11,044 bases of DNA, taken from the NCBI GenBank assembly GCA_045402695.1, contig JAWPNA010000390.1, positions 1 to 11,044 of the forward strand, in the 5' to 3' direction. Shown here one piece after another: positions 6,393-11,044 of this stretch; the stretch's first letter is position 1; each line of letters opens with the position of its first letter. Origin of the DNA: JAWPNA01 sp045402695. GTDB taxonomy: Bacteria; Acidobacteriota; Polarisedimenticolia; JACPZX01; DASXTC01. A model generated the notes under the pieces. It did not search any database, was not told the DNA's origin, and was given only the letters and a program-made list of their open reading frames with translations. The translations under genes and the position numbers were made by a program.

Positions 6393-7739
6393 ATGGTGAG
6401 CTGGCGCTTCACGGCAACGGCTGTCGTCCTCCTCCTGTTGGTGATGCTGTCGGGCGCGTGGGAGATCACGCCGGCGGCCACCACCGCTTCCCTTGGCGGC
6501 CCCGTCCTGGTGGCCCCGATGAACTCTCCGATCACGCCGGTCACCGCCGAGTTCGTCCGCAAGACGATCGCCAAGGCGGACGAGGATCGGTGCGAGCTGA
6601 TCGTGTTCGAGATGGACACACCCGGCGGCCTCGTCAGCTCGACGGAGGAGATCATCCAGGCCGTCCTCGCCTCTCGCACCCCCGTGGCGGTGTTCGTCTC
6701 TCCGGCCGGCGCGCAGGCGGCCTCGGCCGGCCTCTACATCTCCAACGCGGCCGACGTCATCGCCATGGCTCCCGGGACGCGCATCGGGGCGGGCCACCCG
6801 GTCAGCATTTTCGGCGGCTCCCCAGGCGGGGATGAGAAGAGCGGGCGCGACTACCTCGGAGAGAAGGTGGAGAACGACATGGCGGCCGGTGTCCGCAGCA
6901 TCGCCATGAACCGGGGACGCAACGCCGAGGTGTACGAGAAGATGGTCCGGGAGAGCATTTCGCTGACCGAACGCGAGGCGCTCGAGAAGAAAGTGGTCGA
7001 CCTGATTGCGAACGACCTCGACTCCCTCCTGACCGCGCTCGATGGCCGGACCATTGCGCGGTTCAACGGCGACAGGCAGGTCCTGTCGCTGTCGGGCGCC
7101 CGCATCGAGCGGTTCGAGATGACGCCTCGCCAGCGGATCCTGGCCTGGATCGCCGACCCGAACGTCGCGATGATCCTGTTCGGCATCGCGGTCCTGGGGC
7201 TCTTCGTGGAGTTCAACCACCCGGGGCTGATCCTGCCCGGTGTGATCGGGGGGTTGGCGCTGCTGCTGTTCGCGATGTCCTTGCAGATCCTGCCCGTGAA
7301 CATCCTGGGGCTGCTGCTGATCGCTCTGGCCGTGGCACTGTTCGTGCTGGAGATCAAGTTCACGTCGTACGGGTTCCTCACGATCGGCGGGATTGCCTCG
7401 CTCACCCTTGGTTTCGTCACGTTGTTTGACGCGGAGCAGATGCCCTCGCTGCGCGTGTCGCTGTCGTTCATCCTGCCCACCAGCATCACGGTGGGCGCCG
7501 TGATGTTCCTGGTCACGACGGTCGTGGTGCGGTCGCAGCGCGCGCGCGTCATGACGGGCGCCGAGGCTCTCGTCGGCGAGATCGGTGAAGCGATGACGGC
7601 TCTCGATCCCGCGGGCAAGGTGTTTGTCCATGGCGAGTACTGGAACGCGCGGGCGGCGGGGCCCGTCCCGCGCGGCCGCAAGGTCCGTGTGAAGGCGGTC
7701 CACGACATGGATCTGGAGGTCGAACCGACCGATGTCTGA
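6393..7739 (+). CDS. NfeD family membrane-bound serine protease (ClpP-like, long form)
   Basis: A membrane-anchored ClpP-fold serine protease of the NfeD long form, 448 residues. In the archaeal homologue PH1510 such an enzyme cleaves the C-terminal hydrophobic region of its stomatin partner. Residues 1-22 form a signal or anchor segment. The protease domain spans about 30-235. DTPGG marks the oxyanion region (near 73-77). Ser111 in AQAASAGLYI is the predicted nucleophile, and Lys158 in GEKVENDMAA fits the Ser-Lys dyad. About five membrane helices follow between 253 and 384. A C-terminal NfeD OB-fold domain (about 387-448) has VGEIGEAMTALDPAGKVFV, GEYWNA and a basic GRKVRVKAV. All expected parts are present and in order. 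The ATG at 6393 has no clear ribosome binding site. A slipin gene follows after 12 bp, the usual NfeD-stomatin pairing, which suggests a joint role in membrane quality control. Confidence 0.94.
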   Translation: MVSWRFTATAVVLLLLVMLSGAWEITPAATTASLGGPVLVAPMNSPITPVTAEFVRKTIAKADEDRCELIVFEMDTPGGLVSSTEEIIQAVLASRTPVAVFVSPAGAQAASAGLYISNAADVIAMAPGTRIGAGHPVSIFGGSPGGDEKSGRDYLGEKVENDMAAGVRSIAMNRGRNAEVYEKMVRESISLTEREALEKKVVDLIANDLDSLLTALDGRTIARFNGDRQVLSLSGARIERFEMTPRQRILAWIADPNVAMILFGIAVLGLFVEFNHPGLILPGVIGGLALLLFAMSLQILPVNILGLLLIALAVALFVLEIKFTSYGFLTIGGIASLTLGFVTLFDAEQMPSLRVSLSFILPTSITVGAVMFLVTTVVVRSQRARVMTGAEALVGEIGEAMTALDPAGKVFVHGEYWNARAAGPVPRGRKVRVKAVHDMDLEVEPTDV

Positions 7740-7751
7740 TGGAGGGTGCTG

Positions 7752-8507
7752 ATGCTTCCACCGCTGGCGTTCGTGATCCCGGTGCTCTTCCTGGTGCTGT
7801 TCATCCTTTCGGGACTGAAGGTCTTCAACGAGTACGAGCGTGGCGTCGTGTTCCGGCTGGGCCGTCTCCAGACAAGGGCATTCGGGCCGGGGATCACGTA
7901 TATCTTCCCGATGATCGATCGCTTCGTGCGGGTCTCCTTGCGCACCGTGGTCCTGGACGTTCCTCCGCAGGACATCATCACGCGGGACAACGTCTCAGTG
8001 AAGGTCAACGCGGTGGTGTATTTCCGCGTGATGGATCCCAATCGAGCGGTGGTCGAGGTGGAGAACTACCACTACGCGACCTCTCAGCTCGCTCAGACCA
8101 CGCTCCGGTCGGTGCTGGGGCAGGCGGAGCTCGATGATCTTCTCTCCCAGCGCGAGCGGCTCAACGTGGAGTTGCAGACGATCCTCGACAAGCATACGGA
8201 TCCCTGGGGCATCAAGGTGTCCGCGGTCGAGGTGAAACAGGTGGATCTTCCGGTCGAGATGCAACGGGCGATGGCGAAGCAGGCCGAGGCGGAGCGCGAG
8301 AAGCGGGCGAAGATCGTCCACGCGGACGGTGAGTTCCAGGCCTCCGAGATGCTGAGCAAGGCGGCGAAGGTGATCCAGCAGAACCCGGTCACGATCCAGC
8401 TCCGTTACCTGCAGACTCTCACCGAGATCGCCACCGAGAAGAACTCCACGATCATCTTCCCGGTGCCGGTCGAGTTCCTTCAGGCGTTCCTCTCGAAGGG
8501 GGCGTGA
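7752..8507 (+). CDS. Slipin / stomatin-like SPFH (band 7) membrane protein
   Basis: An SPFH-domain scaffold protein of the slipin type, 251 residues, probably oligomeric in the inner membrane and partner of the NfeD protease upstream. I chose the ATG at 7752 because GGAGGG (7741-7746) lies 5 bases ahead; a GTG at 7746 is in frame but overlaps that site. Residues 3-20 form a hydrophobic anchor. The SPFH domain spans about 22-200: VFNEYERGVVFRLGRL, GPGITYIFPMIDRFVRV, the LDVPPQDIITRDNVSVKVNA block typical of slipins, and RSVLGQAELDDLLSQRERLN. The Glu/Lys/Ala-rich AEAEREKRAKIVHADGEFQA helix starts near 177 and is the usual coiled-coil oligomerisation segment. The C-terminus ends in a hydrophobic stretch (IIFPVPVEFLQAFL), the kind of site NfeD proteases recognise in other species. 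No substrate relation has been shown here. Confidence 0.94.
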   Translation: MLPPLAFVIPVLFLVLFILSGLKVFNEYERGVVFRLGRLQTRAFGPGITYIFPMIDRFVRVSLRTVVLDVPPQDIITRDNVSVKVNAVVYFRVMDPNRAVVEVENYHYATSQLAQTTLRSVLGQAELDDLLSQRERLNVELQTILDKHTDPWGIKVSAVEVKQVDLPVEMQRAMAKQAEAEREKRAKIVHADGEFQASEMLSKAAKVIQQNPVTIQLRYLQTLTEIATEKNSTIIFPVPVEFLQAFLSKGA

Positions 8508-8510
8508 TCC

Positions 8511-9104
8511 GTGGCGCCATCCGCCCCGGGCGGCGCCGCCTCGAAGGAGGGAGACCCTGCAGGACAGGAGTTCCAGCTCGAGACGCGCCACCTCGTCCTG
8601 CTGGTGCTGCTCGTGGTGGTGCTGTGCGCCGCCTCTTTCGAGCTTGGCCGGTGGGTCGAGCGGCAGAACCTGGGGCCGGCCATCCCCCTTGCGGGCATGG
8701 CAGGCGCAGCCGGTGCCGCGGGCGGCGGGCGTGACGCCAATGTCGAGGATGTGGGCGACATCTCCAAGGACCTGACCTTCTTCGATACAGTCGCGGGCGA
8801 TGCGCCCGCCCCGCTGCAGGCACCTGTCCGGCCGGCGCCCCGCTCCTCGCCCGACCCGGCTGTCCCCGGATCCACCAGGCGCTCGGTCAACGAAGGTGTC
8901 ATGATCCAGGTCTTCGCTTCCAAGGACCGCGCTGCGGCCGACGCGGTGCGCAAGAAGCTCCGCGCGAAGGGATACACGGCGCTGCTGGCGTCCAGCGGCG
9001 GCGCCTACAAAGTGCGCGTGGGCCCCTACGCCGACCGCGCGGAGGCTCAGCGGCAGGCCGCCATCCTGCGCGAGCAGGAGCATCTCACCACCTGGATCCC
9101 CTGA
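8511..9104 (+). CDS. SPOR-domain membrane protein
   Basis: A bitopic inner-membrane protein with a periplasmic SPOR domain, 197 residues. The GTG at 8511 starts 3 bp after the slipin stop, and AAGGGGG at the end of the slipin gene acts as ribosome binding site. Residues 1-27 are cytoplasmic, 28-42 are a Leu/Val-rich membrane helix, and 50-124 are a low-complexity Ala, Pro and Gly rich linker. Residues about 125-197 form the SPOR domain: GVMIQVFASKDRAAADAVRKKLRAKGY, then AYKVRVGPYADRAEAQRQAAIL. SPOR domains bind glycan strands stripped of stem peptides and often bring proteins to the division septum. The rest of the protein is not recognisable as FtsN, DedD or DamX, so I give no symbol. The stop is 2 bp before lnt. 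A link to division is inference from the domain only. Confidence 0.88.
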   Translation: MAPSAPGGAASKEGDPAGQEFQLETRHLVLLVLLVVVLCAASFELGRWVERQNLGPAIPLAGMAGAAGAAGGGRDANVEDVGDISKDLTFFDTVAGDAPAPLQAPVRPAPRSSPDPAVPGSTRRSVNEGVMIQVFASKDRAAADAVRKKLRAKGYTALLASSGGAYKVRVGPYADRAEAQRQAAILREQEHLTTWIP

Positions 9105-9106
9105 GA

Positions 9107-10672
9107 GTGAGGCCGCTCGCGCGTCTTGCCCTTCTGTCGGTTGCGACGGGTCTCTTGATGGCGATCTCGTTTCCATGCGGGCCTCCTCTGCCCCGCGCCG
9201 TCTGGGGAGGTGTCTGGCCGGCCGGATGGATCTGCCTCGCCCCCCTCATGGTGGCGGCGGCGGGCGCGCGGCGGGCGTGGGACGCCGCCGCGTGCGGCTT
9301 GGCTTCAGGAGGCATCGCTTTCGGGATCATCCTCTGGTGGATCGACCCGTTCCTGATCCGCTGGGCCAGGCTGTCGGCGCCTCAGGCATCAACCGTTTTC
9401 CTCCTGCTTGTCCTCTATCTCTCCCTCTATCCCGCGCTCTTCGCCTGGTGCGTGCGGCGATGGACCGCGCGATGGGGATCAGCGGCCGCGCTGATTCTCG
9501 CGCCGGCCGCGTGGACGGCGCTGGAGATGGCTCGCGGCCGCCTCCTGACCGGTTTCCCCTGGTGCTTGCTGGGGTACTCCCAGCACGCGACACTGCCCGC
9601 CATCCAGATCGCCGACGTGCTGGGCGTGCACGGCGTCTCCTTCATGCTGGCTTGCGCGTCCGCGCTCGCGGCGTCCCTGCCGCTCCGCGCGTCGCGGGGC
9701 ACGCGAACAGCCCTCGCCGGGATGGTGATCGCGTGCCTCGGATACGGTGTCTGGCGCCTCGGCTCGCTTCCCAGGGTCGAGGCGGATCTGCCGGTGGCGC
9801 TCATCCAGGCCAACGTGGCGCAGGAGGACAAGTGGGAGCCTCAGGAGCGCGACCGGATCGAAGAGGCGCACGTTGAAATGACGCGACGCGCGGCCGAGGG
9901 CGGGGCGTCGCTCATCGTGTGGGCGGAATCGTCCGTGCCGATCTCGATCACGGCACATCCCGACTACGCGCGGAGGCTCGAGGCACTGGCGCGCGAGACG
10001 GGCGCCGACATCGTCGTGGGCAGCGTTGCCTACGAGGCGCGAGGCAAGGAGTCGATCCCCTTCAACAGCGCGTTCCTTGTGCGGGCGGATCGCGGCATCG
10101 TGGGGCGCTACGACAAGCTCCACCTGGTGCCGTTCGGCGAGTATGTGCCGCTGAAACGATTTCTGTTCTTCCTGGAGCCGCTCGTCGAGGAGGCGAGCGA
10201 TTTCCATCCCGGCGAGAGGGTGAGGGTGCTGGCCAGCAGGGGCCCCGTCCTGGGAATTCTGATCTGCTACGAGGCGATATTCCCTGATCTGGCGCGCCGT
10301 CTGGTCGTCTCGGGGGCCTCCCTGCTGGTCACGATCACAAACGACTCGTGGTACGGAGACACCGCCATGCCGCGCCAGCACCTTGCCCAGGCTGTGCTGC
10401 GCGCCGTCGAGGAGCGGCGCTTCCTGCTGCGCTGCGCCGGAACCGGGATCAGCGCAATCATCGAGCCCTCGGGCCGCGTCGCGGCGCGCACGGAGCTCGG
10501 CGGACGGGCGATTCTCGAGGGAAGGGCCGCGGCGCTCGACGGCTCCACGCTCTACGCGGCCGCCGGCGATTGGTTCGCGGGCGCCTGTGTTATAGTGAGC
10601 GCTCTTGCTCTCACGCTCGCGGGACGGGCAAGGGCGAAGAGACGATCCCCTGGAGGCGACGATGTCCCCTGA
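9107..10672 (+). CDS. lnt: Apolipoprotein N-acyltransferase (Lnt)
   Basis: Adds the third acyl chain to the N-terminal cysteine of apolipoproteins in the inner membrane, the last step of lipoprotein maturation. It has 521 residues; E. coli Lnt has 512. The start is the GTG at 9107, 2 bp after the SPOR stop, so it is probably coupled to it. The N-terminal half (to about 225) holds several hydrophobic helices and the family motif GFPWCLLGYSQ. The carbon-nitrogen hydrolase domain (about 229-485) begins at LPVALIQANVAQEDKW. Its catalytic triad is visible: Glu274 in IVWAESSVP, Lys337 in YDKLHLVPFGEYVP, and Cys387 in ILICYEAIFP. TNDSWYGDTAMPRQHL and the late RCAGTGISAIIEPSGR are also typical of Lnt. 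A final membrane helix (about 488-508) is followed by a basic tail. The last 11 bases overlap the prfB start. Its presence implies a diderm with triacylated lipoproteins. Confidence 0.96.
   Translation: MRPLARLALLSVATGLLMAISFPCGPPLPRAVWGGVWPAGWICLAPLMVAAAGARRAWDAAACGLASGGIAFGIILWWIDPFLIRWARLSAPQASTVFLLLVLYLSLYPALFAWCVRRWTARWGSAAALILAPAAWTALEMARGRLLTGFPWCLLGYSQHATLPAIQIADVLGVHGVSFMLACASALAASLPLRASRGTRTALAGMVIACLGYGVWRLGSLPRVEADLPVALIQANVAQEDKWEPQERDRIEEAHVEMTRRAAEGGASLIVWAESSVPISITAHPDYARRLEALARETGADIVVGSVAYEARGKESIPFNSAFLVRADRGIVGRYDKLHLVPFGEYVPLKRFLFFLEPLVEEASDFHPGERVRVLASRGPVLGILICYEAIFPDLARRLVVSGASLLVTITNDSWYGDTAMPRQHLAQAVLRAVEERRFLLRCAGTGISAIIEPSGRVAARTELGGRAILEGRAAALDGSTLYAAAGDWFAGACVIVSALALTLAGRARAKRRSPGGDDVP
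10588..10596 (+). promoter_or_regulatory. Possible extended -10 promoter inside lnt, ahead of prfB
   Basis: TGTTATAGT is an extended -10 (TG, one base, then TATAGT with five of six consensus bases). It lies about 66 bases before the prfB ATG, inside the 3' end of lnt. TTGGTT at 10570-10575 is a poor -35 with a short 15-base spacer; extended -10 promoters can work without one. AT-rich strings of this kind are rare in the surrounding GC-rich coding DNA. This is inference from pattern only. Confidence 0.35.
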
Positions 10673-11044
10673 GACCCATGTGATGGATGATGATCTTCTT
10701 CGCCGCTTCACGCAGCTCGTCGAGCGGCTCGAGGGGCTCCGGGGGTATCTTTGACCTCGACCGCAAGCGCAAGGATCTCTCCGGCCTCGATGAGACCATG
10801 GGGCGGCCCGGATTCTGGGATGATCCGCAGGCAGCGCAGCAGATCCTGCAGAGACGATCGGCCCTCAAGGAAGGCATCGAGAGCGGCAAAGCACTCCTGT
10901 CGGCCTGCGAGGACGCCAAGGCGCTCGTGGAGCTCGGCAAGGAAGGCGAGCCCGTTCACGACGACTTCCTCAAAGCGGTAGACGATCTCGCGGCCAGGCT
11001 CGAAGCCACCGAAGTCGAGATGATGCTGGGCGGGCCGCACGACC
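10662..11044 (+). CDS. prfB: Peptide chain release factor 2 (RF2), with +1 programmed frameshift; cut by window edge
   Basis: RF2 recognises UGA and UAA stop codons and releases the finished peptide on the ribosome. Translation starts at the ATG at 10662, with GGAGG at 10652-10656, inside the last 11 bases of lnt. The zero frame reads 30 codons, ends in LRGYL at 10751, and meets an in-frame TGA (10752-10754). A +1 shift, skipping base 10752, continues as DLDRKRKDL from 10753, followed by ETMGRPGFWDDPQAAQQI, the classic RF2 N-terminal helical domain. It stays open to the right edge (coding 10662-10751 joined to 10753-11044, about 127 residues seen). The stop is not a mutation: the local sequence GGGGGTATCTTTGAC is the conserved RF2 autoregulatory shift site. 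The GGQ domain lies outside the window. Conventional ORF calling misses or splits this gene. Confidence 0.95.
10740..10755 (+). promoter_or_regulatory. RF2 +1 programmed frameshift site
   Basis: CGGGGGTATCTTTGAC holds all elements of the E. coli prfB site: a G-rich Shine-Dalgarno-like run (10741-10745), a 3-base spacer TAT, the slippery Leu codon CTT (10749-10751), the UGA stop (10752-10754), and a 3' C that weakens termination. When RF2 is scarce the ribosome pauses at UGA, the Leu tRNA slips from CUU to UUU, and reading resumes in the +1 frame. This is a feedback control on RF2 level. The only difference from the E. coli core is C instead of A as the first base of the G-rich run. Confidence 0.95.

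Noticed and set aside
6327..7703. Long minus-strand open frame (458 codons) opposite nfeD
   Set aside because: Its translation is rich in Arg, Asp, His and Gln without any domain, the usual antisense shadow of GC-rich genes. nfeD on the other strand has every family motif.
7995..9176. Long minus-strand open frame (393 codons) opposite slipin and the SPOR gene
   Set aside because: It crosses two well-supported plus-strand genes, has shadow-like composition (His-Leu-Asp-Arg repeats) and no recognisable motif or start signal.
9479..10711. Long minus-strand open frame (410 codons) opposite lnt and the prfB start
   Set aside because: It is antisense to the complete Lnt catalytic domain, with no domain or ribosome binding site of its own.
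10662..10754. prfB as a pseudogene with an early TGA
   Set aside because: The stop lies in the conserved RF2 frameshift context and the +1 frame continues as RF2 without a gap.
1..11044. CRISPR arrays, tRNA or rRNA genes, insertion sequences, phage or defence genes
   Set aside because: Reading both strands, I saw no regularly spaced repeats, transposase or integrase motifs, or RNA-gene signatures. The window is filled by conserved housekeeping and envelope genes.

Overview
The window is GC-rich, densely coded chromosomal DNA from a Gram-negative (diderm) bacterium. Envelope genes (TolQ-TolR-TolA/TonB-TolB, an apolipoprotein N-acyltransferase with an intact Glu-Lys-Cys triad, a SPOR protein) require an outer membrane. 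The high-GC style, the TolQRAB set ending in a short TonB-like TolA, and the lnt-prfB adjacency would fit Acidobacteriota or a deltaproteobacteria-like lineage. That placement is inference, not proven by any marker here.

Two divergent transcription units leave a gene-free stretch at about 2769-2988. To the left (minus strand) runs tolQ-tolR-tolA/tonB-tolB, with junctions of 2 bp, a 4-bp GTGA overlap and a 4-bp ATGA overlap; tolB is cut by the window edge. To the right (plus strand) run recN, coaD, a class I aminotransferase, nfeD (membrane serine protease), a slipin/stomatin, a SPOR-domain protein, lnt and prfB, with gaps of 22 bp or less and several overlaps; prfB is cut by the right edge. 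The intergenic stretch holds a good sigma-70-like extended -10 promoter for each direction. The recN promoter is bracketed by a perfect 9-bp inverted repeat that looks like an operator.

Functionally, the left unit is the Tol energy-transducing system, which links the inner-membrane proton gradient to the outer membrane and constriction. The right unit mixes housekeeping genes (DNA repair, CoA synthesis, amino-acid transamination, lipoprotein maturation, translation termination) with the well-known NfeD-slipin protease/scaffold pair.

No mobile elements, CRISPR arrays, tRNA or rRNA genes were seen, and I found no convincing undescribed system. The points most worth a second look are: the prfB +1 programmed frameshift site (known, but a conventional ORF caller breaks it), a likely non-canonical ATT start for tolQ behind a perfect AGGAGG, the inverted repeat at the recN promoter, a possible leaderless start of nfeD, and a promoter inside lnt that may drive prfB.
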